In this document: positions 1 to 7,389 of the stretch, one piece after another
Layout of the letters: the number at the start of each line of letters is the position of its first letter
How positions within the stretch are numbered: position 1 is the stretch's first letter
Source: Anaerocolumna xylanovorans DSM 12503
GTDB taxonomy: Bacteria; Bacillota; Clostridia; Lachnospirales; Lachnospiraceae
Assembly (NCBI RefSeq): GCF_900143645.1
Contig: NZ_FRFD01000003.1
Location: 682,001-746,000, forward strand
Reading direction: 5' to 3'
DNA: 64,000 bases
Made by a program: the position numbers and the translations under genes
The notes under the pieces: model-generated
What the model was told of the DNA's origin: nothing
The model's database searches: none
Seen by the model: the letters and a program-made list of their open reading frames with translations, nothing else

Positions 1-424
1 TTATATAGGGAAGGTAAATAGAATTATCCGAGAGGGGATTGGAAGGGCCGATCAGCTTTAAGGGGTTCATAGCCTGTTTTCTGCTTGCCTTTACCATCAT
101 GAATAAACCGGGCATTTTATCACCGTTGTACTGAATATCGGCATTGTCTGCCAGAACTTCCTGCTGTTCTAACTCTGTCACACCGGGATAGTATTTTAAG
201 TAGTCATTTTGGGCATTGCCTGCAGAGGTCTGCGCCATCAGAAAAGCAGCGTGGGGAGAATTTGTTTTCCGGCACAGCTCATCATAAAACTTTCCGAAAT
301 TAAAGAAGAGCAGCAATCCAAGATTTAGAAGGAACCCGGCAATGAAAACGACTAAAAGAAGATTGACCATCTGGCCCTTATTCTTTCTTATATTAGAAAA
401 GGAGAGGAGAAGAATTTTCTTCAT
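1..424 (-). CDS. ABC transporter permease, FtsX/MacB-like (partial)
   Basis: N-terminal fragment of about 141 residues; the rest lies beyond the left edge. I translated it from the reverse strand. It starts MKKILLLSFSNIRKNKGQMV, followed by one hydrophobic segment (about residues 19-42) and then a soluble, presumably extracytoplasmic stretch. This is the usual start of FtsX-superfamily permeases of the MacB/BceB type, in which a cytoplasmic basic stub precedes the first membrane helix. The ATG lies two bases past the stop of the upstream ATPase gene, with a GGGGTGG ribosome binding site inside that gene, so the two are translationally linked. With the kinase and regulator genes just upstream it forms a typical sensor-transporter module for antimicrobial peptide or cell-envelope stress. 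The substrate is unknown. Confidence 0.8.
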   Translation of the reverse strand, partial: MKKILLLSFSNIRKNKGQMVNLLLVVFIAGFLLNLGLLLFFNFGKFYDELCRKTNSPHAAFLMAQTSAGNAQNDYLKYYPGVTELEQQEVLADNADIQYNGDKMPGLFMMVKASRKQAMNPLKLIGPSNPLSDNSIYLPYI

Positions 425-426
425 GT

Positions 427-1185
427 TTACCACCCCATTTCACTTAAGAAGGAGTGGAGGACTTCATTTCTTTTTACATCCTCTTCTTTATAGCTGCCAA
501 GGTTACACTCACCGCAGACGGTTCCGTCCTTTAAATATATAATACGGTTGCCTCTAAGGGCAGATTTGATATCATGGGTAACCATAATGATACTTTGCCC
601 ATTTTTATTTACTTCCGTCATTACATTAAGGACAGCTGCCCCGGAAGCAGAGTTTAGTGCCCCGGTAGGTTCATCGGCAAAAAGAATCCGCGGGTTGTTG
701 ATAAGAGCCCTGACAATTCCTGCACGTTGGGCCTCTCCGCCGGATAGCTGGGAAGGAAATTTGCGCCATATGGTTTCTGTCAGGCCGACTGCTGTAAACA
801 GTTCTTTTGCCCTTGCAGCTATTTCTTTTTTGCTTTTAGAGATTAAAAGCCCGCTGGCAATTACATTGTCTAAAAGGCTCATAGTATCCAACAGGTAAAT
901 CTGCTGGAAGACAAAACCGCAGTTTTTACGGCGGAAAACGGCAAGCTTATCATTGCTTAATTTAGAGATTTCCTGTGCTTCAAAATGAATTTCCCCAAGG
1001 GTCGGCTTATCCATACCGGATAGTGCATAAAGAAGGGTGGATTTACCGGCACCGGAAGAACCCATAATTACGGTAAAGTCCCCTTCGTATATCTGTAAAT
1101 CCAGGTTCTTTAACACATGCTGCTGCAGGCCTCCGTTGGAAAAGGTTTTACTTAGCTTACTGGTTGTTAAGACGGCTTTTTGCAT
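427..1185 (-). CDS. ABC transporter ATP-binding protein (MacB/BceA/LolD type)
   Basis: ATPase of about 252 residues that would power the adjacent FtsX-like permease. Visible motifs are Walker A GSSGAGKST, a Q-loop at FVFQQ, the ABC signature LSGGE, Walker B ILFADEPTG and the switch His in MVTHD. The DEPTGAL form after Walker B is typical of the LolD/MacB/BceA branch. The reading frame opens further upstream, at a TTG (1209) and an ATG (1206). I chose the ATG at 1185 (MQKAVLTTSKL) because AGAGG lies 5 bases before it and the upstream starts have no ribosome binding site. It is separated from the kinase gene by about 120 bases carrying a promoter-like element and direct repeats, so it probably has its own regulated transcript. 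Confidence 0.88.
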   Translation of the reverse strand: MQKAVLTTSKLSKTFSNGGLQQHVLKNLDLQIYEGDFTVIMGSSGAGKSTLLYALSGMDKPTLGEIHFEAQEISKLSNDKLAVFRRKNCGFVFQQIYLLDTMSLLDNVIASGLLISKSKKEIAARAKELFTAVGLTETIWRKFPSQLSGGEAQRAGIVRALINNPRILFADEPTGALNSASGAAVLNVMTEVNKNGQSIIMVTHDIKSALRGNRIIYLKDGTVCGECNLGSYKEEDVKRNEVLHSFLSEMGW

Positions 1186-1245
1186 AACATCCTCTTTTCT
1201 GTACATCAAATCTTTGATTTGAACGGTGTATCAGGTTACAGTCTT

Positions 1246-1300
1246 ATGATAGCACATGTATTTTTAACCAGTCTTTATCCGATTCTTAACCAATCCTTAA
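1246..1300 (-). promoter_or_regulatory. Probable response-regulator-controlled promoter of the ABC genes
   Basis: Between the kinase and ATPase genes, read on the - strand. Two direct repeats, TTAAGGAT (1300-1293) and TTAAGAAT (1289-1282), start 11 bases apart. Eleven bases is one helical turn and is typical of OmpR/VanR-family binding sites. Downstream is a -10 candidate TATCAT (1251-1246). The hexamer 17 bases upstream of it, AGACTG, matches the -35 consensus poorly. A weak -35 with direct repeats just upstream suggests activation by the neighbouring regulator. This is inference from layout. Confidence 0.45.
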
Positions 1301-1303
1301 ATA

Positions 1304-2575
1304 TCAGGCAAGAGGCAATGTAAGCTGTACCATAAAGCCGCTGTCCGTATTCTGGCACTGTAAGGAGCCTTGCATCTTTTCCATAAAATACTGTGAGATA
1401 TAAAGCCCAATACCGGAGCCTTGCTGGTTTACGGCATTCTTTCCGCGGTAATATTTCTGCTTAAGCAGGGGCAGTTCCTCTGGGAGAACGCCCGGTCCGT
1501 AGTCGGCTATGCGAATGATAAAGCAGTCTGTAAGAGAAAAGCTGATATGTATTCTGGTATCGGCATATTTATAGGAATTGCTGATCAGATTGTCAAATAC
1601 CTGTGCCAGGCGCAGAGAATCTGCGATAATGAGGCAATCAGGTATTGTACCGGTTTCTGTCAGGTGCCGGTAATCGGCGCTTTGTATCATCTCAATAATT
1701 GCATGGCTAAAAAGCTCTGCGGGAGTTACCTTTAATTCCTTAAGCTCCTCCAAAGTGGCATGAAACATATTGGTAATCAGCAGGTTAATCTGATCGGCTT
1801 TGGCATTAATCGTATCCAACTGTATTTTGGCCTTACTGTCAGAAGCATTCAGATACATCAGTTCAGAAATTGCTTTAATGGAGGCCACGGGAGTCTTAAT
1901 ATCATGGCTTAGGGAAGCAACCAGTTCCTTCTTACTGATATTTGCCTTTCTTTCATTTTCCTGTGCCGTGGCAAGCTGGGTTCTCATTAAATCAAAGCTT
2001 TCAGAAAAGGCTCCGAAGACATTATCCTTATCCATAGGGAGGGGAATGTCCAATTTGCCGCCGGCAACATCCCGGGCAAAATTCTTAAGAGTCTGAAAGG
2101 GCTTTAAAATCTTTCTATGCAGTAAAAAGAGCATAATAGATGAGGTGATGATTACCAGCATACTCATAAGCAGGAAAGTAGTTAAAAGACTGCATCTGAA
2201 CTTTTCCCAATGCTTATTACTATTGTTGTAAAAGAGGACTTTACCAAGGATAGTCCCGTCTGTATCCATGAGGGTTATTATGGTATCCCGGTGCCTTATG
2301 GCAGAATTTTCATCTTCGGACAGACCCCGTTTGGTGGCAGCAAGAAGGGTACCTTTCCGGTCAAGAACGGCGTAATCGATTCCATAGGTCAGACCCGGCA
2401 GAGGATAGTCGGAGTTTCCTATTAACTTCCAGTCAGACTTGATATCCGAAACGATATCATTTACAGTTACGGTATCAAGTTCATTGTCCACAGGGATGGA
2501 CGATATGTAAAAGGTACTGATAATTCCAAAGAGGAATATCAGCAGCAGAGTTATAATATATGCTTTAAGCTTCAT
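1304..2575 (-). CDS. Membrane sensor histidine kinase
   Basis: 423-residue kinase. A membrane helix near residues 5-25 is followed by an extracytoplasmic domain of about 105 residues, a second helix (about 135-158), a HAMP-like linker and a dimerisation/phosphoacceptor helix with the H-box LSHDIKTPVAS. The ATPase domain has the N-box NLISNSYKYA, G1 DYGPGV and G2 GSGIGLYIS. The ATG at 2575 is preceded by GAGGAG. It lies 17 bases downstream of the response regulator gene and is almost certainly co-transcribed with it. The next genes encode an FtsX-type transporter, so its likely job is to sense an envelope-active compound and induce that transporter. It has a full-sized sensor loop, unlike the tiny-loop BceS kinases, so it may sense a ligand directly. 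Confidence 0.88.
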   Translation of the reverse strand: MKLKAYIITLLLIFLFGIISTFYISSIPVDNELDTVTVNDIVSDIKSDWKLIGNSDYPLPGLTYGIDYAVLDRKGTLLAATKRGLSEDENSAIRHRDTIITLMDTDGTILGKVLFYNNSNKHWEKFRCSLLTTFLLMSMLVIITSSIMLFLLHRKILKPFQTLKNFARDVAGGKLDIPLPMDKDNVFGAFSESFDLMRTQLATAQENERKANISKKELVASLSHDIKTPVASIKAISELMYLNASDSKAKIQLDTINAKADQINLLITNMFHATLEELKELKVTPAELFSHAIIEMIQSADYRHLTETGTIPDCLIIADSLRLAQVFDNLISNSYKYADTRIHISFSLTDCFIIRIADYGPGVLPEELPLLKQKYYRGKNAVNQQGSGIGLYISQYFMEKMQGSLQCQNTDSGFMVQLTLPLA

Positions 2576-2592
2576 AGGAAACTCCTCATCTG

Positions 2593-3264
2593 TTAATCTT
2601 CAAATACATATCCGGTTCCCCAGATTGTACGTATATAGCGCGGGTTGTTGGGGTCATCCTCAATCTTTTCACGGATCCGCCGTATATGTACATTTAATGT
2701 GCCGTCTCCCGTGATGGAATCACCCCATACCTTGTCAAACAATTCTTCCTTTGAAATGATTCTTCCCTTGTTTTTTACCAGATAGGAGAGAAGCTTATAT
2801 TCCATTGTCTTTAATCCCAAATCCCTGCCGTCACAAAATACACGTTCCAGATGAAGGTTGACGGTAAAATTTCCGAAGGTCAGCTCATGGCCGGTTTTAT
2901 TTTGATAGCGTTTTAAAATGGCCTTTACCTTTGCCAGCAGAATATTCAAAGAATAAGGCTTACTGATATAATCGTCACCGCCGATGCCAAGAGCAAGAAG
3001 GACATCATCATCGCTGGTCCTTGCACTGATAAAGAGGATGGGGACGCTTGTAATCTGGCGAAGCTTCTTACATAAGGCAAAGCCGGAATCATTGCCAAGA
3101 TTGATATCAAGCAGAACTAAGTCCGTTTGATTATCTGTAAAAAAATCCAGGCAGGAGGCAGCATCTGCAGCCCAGGTGGTTTTCACATCAAACATATTAA
3201 AGTACTCACAGGTGCTTTGGGATAAGGGGATTTCATCGTCAACTATAAGGCAGTCGTATTTCAT
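2593..3264 (-). CDS. OmpR/PhoB-family response regulator
   Basis: 223-residue two-domain regulator. The receiver domain (residues 1-115) has the acidic pair in IVDDE, the phospho-acceptor Asp in LVLLDINLG, the Thr/Ser site in LFISA and the Lys in YISKPY. The C-terminal winged helix (about 125-222) ends with the usual VWG-TGYVFED signature. GGAGGTG sits 6 bases before the ATG. It is the first gene of the leftward regulator-kinase-ABC group. The direct repeats upstream of the ATPase gene are its most likely target. Confidence 0.9.
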   Translation of the reverse strand: MKYDCLIVDDEIPLSQSTCEYFNMFDVKTTWAADAASCLDFFTDNQTDLVLLDINLGNDSGFALCKKLRQITSVPILFISARTSDDDVLLALGIGGDDYISKPYSLNILLAKVKAILKRYQNKTGHELTFGNFTVNLHLERVFCDGRDLGLKTMEYKLLSYLVKNKGRIISKEELFDKVWGDSITGDGTLNVHIRRIREKIEDDPNNPRYIRTIWGTGYVFED

Positions 3265-3323
3265 AGGACACCTCCGGAGAATTTATAGGGAAATATAATT
3301 GTAATCATTTTACCATGAAGGAA

Positions 3324-4166
3324 TTAATCAATAAAGGGGGCATTTTTAGGCATAGTTTTAAAAGCTTTTTTAAAGGCTCTGGAAAAAGTAGAATAATTCT
3401 TAAAGCCGCTCTGGTAGCAGGCCTGTGTGGAGGTATAGCCTGCCTGTACATAATGCCTTGCTAAGAGAAGTCTTTTATCCGTGATATAATTTCCCACGGT
3501 ATACCCGGTGTGCTCTTTGAAAAAGTGCATAAGATAATAACGGTTTAAGTAGAAAGTATTTGCCAGAGTATCAATGGTAATATCCTCTGTCAGGTGGGCA
3601 TTGATATAATCTATGATAGCAAGAAGCTTGTCATTTGCCATGTCGCTGTTTAAGTAATTGATATGGTTTGCGATAACCGTGCGGTTTAATTGAATCATAA
3701 ATTCTAGGAATAATATCTTCTGGTACAGTTCCCTGGCAAAATCATTGTCTTTAAAGGAAAGCTCCAGCTCACGGCACACATGATAGAGCTTGGATTTGTC
3801 CAAGGAAGGGATGCGAAGAACGTTGGAGTGCTCTTCTCCCACCTTTTCAAAACAGTAGTTAAGGTCATAATCTTCACCTTTGTAGGAGGCTAAGAAATCC
3901 GTAGACACATATACGATAATTCTCTCATAGGCAGAATTATCAAGGCATACGGGGCGGTGAACTTCTCCTGCGTTAACTAAGAGGATATCGTAAGGCTTTA
4001 GCCGGTAATTTCTGCCTTCAACGGAATAGTTTAAGTTTCCGGATAAGAATATCATAATCTTATTAAAATCGTGATAGTGGAAATTAAATTCTTTTTTTTC
4101 ATTATCGACAAGGTGAAATATCCGAAAGTCATCGTTTAAGTAGCCAAGCTTTTCAAAGTTCCCCAT
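3324..4166 (-). CDS. AraC-family transcriptional regulator (cupin plus HTH)
   Basis: 280 residues. The N-terminal part (1-150) is an AraC-type cupin sensor, with HYHDFNKIMIFLSG near residue 30 and a second His pair around GEVHRP. The C-terminal about 100 residues carry two helix-turn-helix units, including LAxxFYLNRYYLMHFFKEHTGYTV and a terminal SGFKNYSTFSRAFKKAF unit (spelled here only in part). The start has an AAAGGAGA ribosome binding site. It is transcribed divergently from the dapA-like gene, with about 190 bases between, so it may regulate that gene, itself, or a distant target. The effector is not evident. Confidence 0.88.
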   Translation of the reverse strand: MGNFEKLGYLNDDFRIFHLVDNEKKEFNFHYHDFNKIMIFLSGNLNYSVEGRNYRLKPYDILLVNAGEVHRPVCLDNSAYERIIVYVSTDFLASYKGEDYDLNYCFEKVGEEHSNVLRIPSLDKSKLYHVCRELELSFKDNDFARELYQKILFLEFMIQLNRTVIANHINYLNSDMANDKLLAIIDYINAHLTEDITIDTLANTFYLNRYYLMHFFKEHTGYTVGNYITDKRLLLARHYVQAGYTSTQACYQSGFKNYSTFSRAFKKAFKTMPKNAPFID

Positions 4167-4357
4167 CCTTTATCTCCTTTTATTTCATAACATAATAGTA
4201 GTATACAGCACTATATGCAATATTGGAAGCATTATAGTAATATTTTTGCGAAATAATGTTTTGTATAATAGAGAAAAAGGTGAAGATGAAAGGAACATAT
4301 CCTTTCATTTGCGATAGAATAATAATGACAAGAAATTCGAATTCAGGAGGTAATATT
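4167..4357. promoter_or_regulatory. Divergent intergenic region between the AraC regulator and dapA
   Basis: 191 bases, very AT-rich. On the + strand there is a perfect -10 hexamer TATAAT at 4264-4269, but no convincing -35 at 16-18 bases spacing, which would suit an activator-dependent promoter. AGGAGG at 4345-4350 is the ribosome binding site that fixes the dapA start at 4358. A longer open frame starting at 4256 would overlap the promoter and was not used. No terminator or riboswitch fold was recognised. Confidence 0.45.
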
Positions 4358-5248
4358 ATGTCACTTAACGGTGTATGGCTGCCTATCATTACGCCCTTTA
4401 AAGAAGGGAAGATTGATTATAAATCCTATGAAAAGCTGATAAATCATTATACAGGGACGGGAATATCAGGACTTATCCCCTTTGGAACAACCGGAGAGAT
4501 TCCGACCTTAAGCGAATACGAGTTTGAGGAGATGATGGATAAGACCATAGAATATAATAAGGGCCGTCTGCCGATTTACGCAGGAGTAGGTGGAAACTGT
4601 ACAGCAAATGTAGTTAAGAGGGCAAAAATGGCTGAAAAATATAAGATTGAAGGTATTCTTTCAGTCTGTCCTTATTATAATAAGCCGAATCAGAACGGTA
4701 TTTACAGCCATTTTAAGAATCTGGCAGAGGAAACGTCCCTTAATATTATTATTTATAATATTCCCTACCGTACCGGTGTAAATGTCACCAATGACACTAT
4801 ACACAAGCTGGCAGAATTTAAAAACATTGTGGGGCTTAAGGATTCCTGCGGAGATATTAAGCAGACCATGAACCTGCTTCTTAATACTCCGGAGAACTTT
4901 TCCGTTCTTACTGGAGAAGACCTGTTATTCTACCTTACCCTTACCCTTGGAGGATCAGGCGGAATTATGGCTTCGGCTCATATTAATACAGAGAAGTTTG
5001 TTAAGATATATAAGGATATTAAGGAGAACAATGCAGAAGAAGCCCTTGCAACCTGGAAGGAGCTATATCCTTTGATACCGCTTTTATTCGAAGAACCGAA
5101 TCCGGCACCGATAAAATACTGTTTAAACAGCCTGGGACTTGTTGACTCACCGGAGCTTAGGCTTCCCTTAACAGAAATTTCAGAAGAATTAAAGGTTAAA
5201 ATTGATAAGGTGCTAACGGTCAGAGAATCAGTCAAAATAGCAGGATAA
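4358..5248 (+). CDS. dapA: 4-hydroxy-tetrahydrodipicolinate synthase (DapA family)
   Basis: 296 residues, the normal DapA length. The family condenses pyruvate with aspartate semialdehyde in lysine and cell-wall diaminopimelate synthesis. With the start at 4358, the key residues fall at the positions known for the E. coli enzyme: GTTGE near 44-46, Tyr133 in YNIPYR, Arg138 and the Schiff-base Lys161 in GLKDS. The start was chosen from AGGAGG at 4345-4350. The match of Tyr133, Arg138 and Lys161 favours true DapA over N-acetylneuraminate lyase or other aldolases of the superfamily. Divergence from an AraC-type regulator is unusual for a biosynthetic dapA, so a catabolic aldolase of the same fold remains possible. 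A strong terminator follows. Confidence 0.78.
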   Translation: MSLNGVWLPIITPFKEGKIDYKSYEKLINHYTGTGISGLIPFGTTGEIPTLSEYEFEEMMDKTIEYNKGRLPIYAGVGGNCTANVVKRAKMAEKYKIEGILSVCPYYNKPNQNGIYSHFKNLAEETSLNIIIYNIPYRTGVNVTNDTIHKLAEFKNIVGLKDSCGDIKQTMNLLLNTPENFSVLTGEDLLFYLTLTLGGSGGIMASAHINTEKFVKIYKDIKENNAEEALATWKELYPLIPLLFEEPNPAPIKYCLNSLGLVDSPELRLPLTEISEELKVKIDKVLTVRESVKIAG

Positions 5249-5276
5249 TGTTATTGAATTAAATGTAAATATAACT

Positions 5277-5363
5277 GCCGCAGATAGCTTTGAAGTGAAC
5301 CCCTTTTGTTAGACAAAATCTAACGAAAGGGGTTCACTTCAAAGCTATCTGCGGCGGTTTTTT
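5277..5363 (+). terminator. Very long-stem intrinsic terminator after dapA
   Basis: Arms at 5277-5313 and 5319-5355 pair over 37 bases with a single T/G wobble. The loop is 5 bases (CAAAA) and a run of six T (5358-5363) follows two bases after the stem. This is a textbook terminator layout with a stem about three times the usual length. It isolates the secondary-metabolite cluster from the upstream genes. Confidence 0.85.
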
Positions 5364-5365
5364 AT

Positions 5366-5390
5366 CTTATAGGAACTTATGTCCTATAAG
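5366..5390. other. Small inverted repeat downstream of the terminator
   Basis: CTTATAGGA (5366-5374) and TCCTATAAG (5382-5390) form a perfect 9-base inverted repeat with a 7-base spacer. It is followed by an A-tract, not a T-tract, so it is not a terminator for the + strand. It lies about 40 bases upstream of the -10 candidate at 5432, where a dimeric regulator of the cluster could bind. Function unproven. Confidence 0.35.
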
Positions 5391-5801
5391 AAAAAAATTT
5401 ACAGTAAATTCCTTAAATGTAAGAAATAGTGTATAATAAGAGATGAAATGAAGGTCTGCTTTCGGCTAAGCAGGGAGTTTATGCTAGAACAATATTACAA
5501 ATAAATACAAAAGACAAGTAAAAGCAATTAATTTTTCTGATAAAAAGCAATATATTAATATGAGAAAATCTTGTAGAATTATAACAGTCTATATCCTGTA
5601 CAACTTCGTTTGGAGAAGTTTGAGGGTACATGGTTTCAATAGGCTGTTTGATTATTGCAGGAAGAATTTGGTTTAAGACATATGCTGATAAGCAAGAGGA
5701 ACATTGCATGTGTCGTGAATATAAGGAAGAAAATAGGAAAAAGAATAGATATATAAGTTATGAATGCTGAAGAATGTATGTTTTTTTACGGGGGTGAGTC
5801 T
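5391..5801 (+). promoter_or_regulatory. Promoter and long untranslated leader of the biosynthetic cluster
   Basis: No convincing gene. A perfect -10 hexamer TATAAT lies at 5432-5437 with only a poor -35 match 17 bases upstream. If it is used, the leader before the DAHP synthase start is about 360 bases. The leader contains a 6-bp hairpin (5456-5461 with 5468-5473), then AGGGAG and a 7-codon frame MLEQYYK (5481-5504). Two other short frames (5560-5676 and 5630-5767) have weak or no ribosome binding sites and no recognisable product. No T-box or other known riboswitch motif was recognised. Confidence 0.4.
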
Positions 5802-6602
5802 TTGAGCGAATTACTGTTAGTAAAAGAGAAAGAAGAAAAACGAGAAGTTCTAATTCAAAATGTTAAAGTAAAAAATGGGAATTTTGTCTTATTTGCTGGT
5901 CCGTGTGCTGTAGAAAGCAAAGATCAGGTTGAAGAGATAGCACTTCGATTAAAAGAGTGTGGAGTGGACGTTTTAAGAGGCGGAACTTTTAAGCCAAGAA
6001 CAAGTCCCTATTCCTTTCAGGGATTGGAAGTAGACGGAATGAAATATTTGCATGATGCGGGGAAAAAGGCTGGTATACCTGTAATTACTGAAGTCGTGGA
6101 TGAATATTCACTCAATTGTGCATTGGATTATGTGGATGCGGTACAGATAGGTGCCAGAAATATGCAAAATTTTAGTTTGCTGAAGAAAGTAGGAAAATTA
6201 AAAATACCTGTTGTATTAAAACGGGGTTTTTATTGTACAATTAATGAGTGGCTTAATGCAGCAGAGTATATTTTATCAGAAGGAAATCAGAACTTGATTT
6301 TATGTGAAAGGGGAATACGTACTATTTCTGAAGAAACGAGAAATACAATGGATATTAGTGCTATTCCTGTTATAAAGAAAATAAGCTCATTACCGATTAT
6401 TGTAGACCCAAGCCATGCATGTGGGATTCGGGAGTATGTATTGCCTTTGTCCTTGGCAGCGGTTGCAGTAGGTGCAGATGGTCTTATGATAGAAGTACAA
6501 ATTAATCCCGAAAAGGCTATTTCTGATGCAAGACAAACAATCGATATTGACGAATTAGAAAGAATAGTTGATAAAACCGGTAAAATACGAAGTATACTTT
6601 GA
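5802..6602 (+). CDS. DAHP synthase, short form without regulatory domain
   Basis: 3-Deoxy-D-arabino-heptulosonate 7-phosphate synthase of the type I-beta (KDO8P-synthase-like) family. It joins phosphoenolpyruvate and erythrose 4-phosphate, the first step of the shikimate pathway. Motifs: FAGPCAVES (metal-binding Cys), KPRTSPYSFQG, QIGARNMQNF, LKRG and DPSHACG (metal-binding His). At about 266 residues it is the bare TIM barrel. It lacks the N-terminal ferredoxin-like or C-terminal chorismate-mutase/prephenate domain that confers feedback inhibition in longer relatives. I chose the TTG at 5802, with GGGGGTGAG 5 bases upstream, over the in-frame ATG at 5760. As first gene of the cluster it probably raises chorismate supply for an aromatic starter unit, which is inference. 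Confidence 0.88.
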   Translation: MSELLLVKEKEEKREVLIQNVKVKNGNFVLFAGPCAVESKDQVEEIALRLKECGVDVLRGGTFKPRTSPYSFQGLEVDGMKYLHDAGKKAGIPVITEVVDEYSLNCALDYVDAVQIGARNMQNFSLLKKVGKLKIPVVLKRGFYCTINEWLNAAEYILSEGNQNLILCERGIRTISEETRNTMDISAIPVIKKISSLPIIVDPSHACGIREYVLPLSLAAVAVGADGLMIEVQINPEKAISDARQTIDIDELERIVDKTGKIRSIL

Positions 6603-6770
6603 TTGAGCTGAAGCACAGAAGAATATGGAAGAGATTTGGCTGAAAAGTATGTATGGCTGATAGGCTCGTTGGAAAGGATAAGTTAAGATAGATTACTATA
6701 ATACTGTTAATATTTAGAAAGGAAAAAGACAATTATCTTGAGAAAAGACAATTGCTGAAAATAAGAAATT

Positions 6771-7346
6771 ATGACTGAAAGACCATTATTAACCAAGGAG
6801 TTAAACGCAAAGACATTTCGTGAGTACTATTATCTGAAAGAAGAACTAATTGAGTTTTGCCGCCAGGAGTATTTACAGACAACAGGCGGAAAGATTGAAC
6901 TTACAGATCGGATAGCACATTATCTGGATACCGGAGAAAGACTTTATGTAAAAAAAGAATCCACAAGAAGCTATGATGTGGGGTTTTTAACGCTGGATAC
7001 TTATATTGAACCGAACTTTGTATGTACGCAAACACACAGAGAGTTCTTTAAGTGTGTGATAGGAAACAAATTTTCATTTAATGTACTTTTCCAGAATTGG
7101 TTAAAAGAAAATTCCGGGAAGACGTATCGAGAGGCAGTAGCCGCTTATCATCGGATTCAGGAAGATAAAAAGTATAACCGGACTGAGATTAGTAAGCAAT
7201 TCGAATATAACACTTATATCAGGGATTTTTTTGATGATAATCCGGGAAAATCATTAAGACATGCAATTGCCTGCTGGCAATATAAGAGGAATATACCAGG
7301 GCATAACAGATATGAAAGATCAGATTTAGATGCAATCAATAATTAG
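6771..7346 (+). CDS. SAP-like / DUF6434-type protein of unknown function
   Basis: 191 residues. The N-terminal about 60 residues resemble a SAP-like helix-extended-helix region, including KTFREYYYLKEELIEFCR and KIELTDRIAHYLDTGE. The central and C-terminal part resembles, from memory, the small Firmicutes family annotated DUF6434 (TLDTYIEPNF, FNVLFQNWLKEN, YRDFFDDNPGKS-like). Charged, cytosolic, with no signal peptide or membrane segment. The ATG has no strong ribosome binding site. It sits between the DAHP synthase and the trans-AT, with 168 bases before it containing a TATAAT at 6697-6702 that lacks a good -35. Relatives occur outside such clusters, so this may be a passenger gene. A role in biosynthesis is not evident. 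Confidence 0.6.
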   Translation: MTERPLLTKELNAKTFREYYYLKEELIEFCRQEYLQTTGGKIELTDRIAHYLDTGERLYVKKESTRSYDVGFLTLDTYIEPNFVCTQTHREFFKCVIGNKFSFNVLFQNWLKENSGKTYREAVAAYHRIQEDKKYNRTEISKQFEYNTYIRDFFDDNPGKSLRHAIACWQYKRNIPGHNRYERSDLDAINN

Positions 7347-7389
7347 GGGAGATAACAATCAGTAGGAAGATACAATGGGGGGAAAATAT

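Noticed and set aside
5366..5390. Second terminator directly after the dapA terminator
   Set aside because: The 9-bp stem is followed by A residues, not T, so it cannot act as an intrinsic terminator on the + strand. Listed as a possible operator only.
5479..5709. 76-codon open frame on the - strand in the cluster leader
   Set aside because: No ribosome binding site, no recognisable family and unusual Cys/Ile-rich composition. The region behaves like an untranslated leader of the + strand operon.
5630..5767. 45-codon + strand frame with a hydrophobic start and Lys-rich tail
   Set aside because: Only a weak GAGG site, no family resemblance, and its end overlaps the alternative DAHP synthase start. 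Not supportable as a gene.
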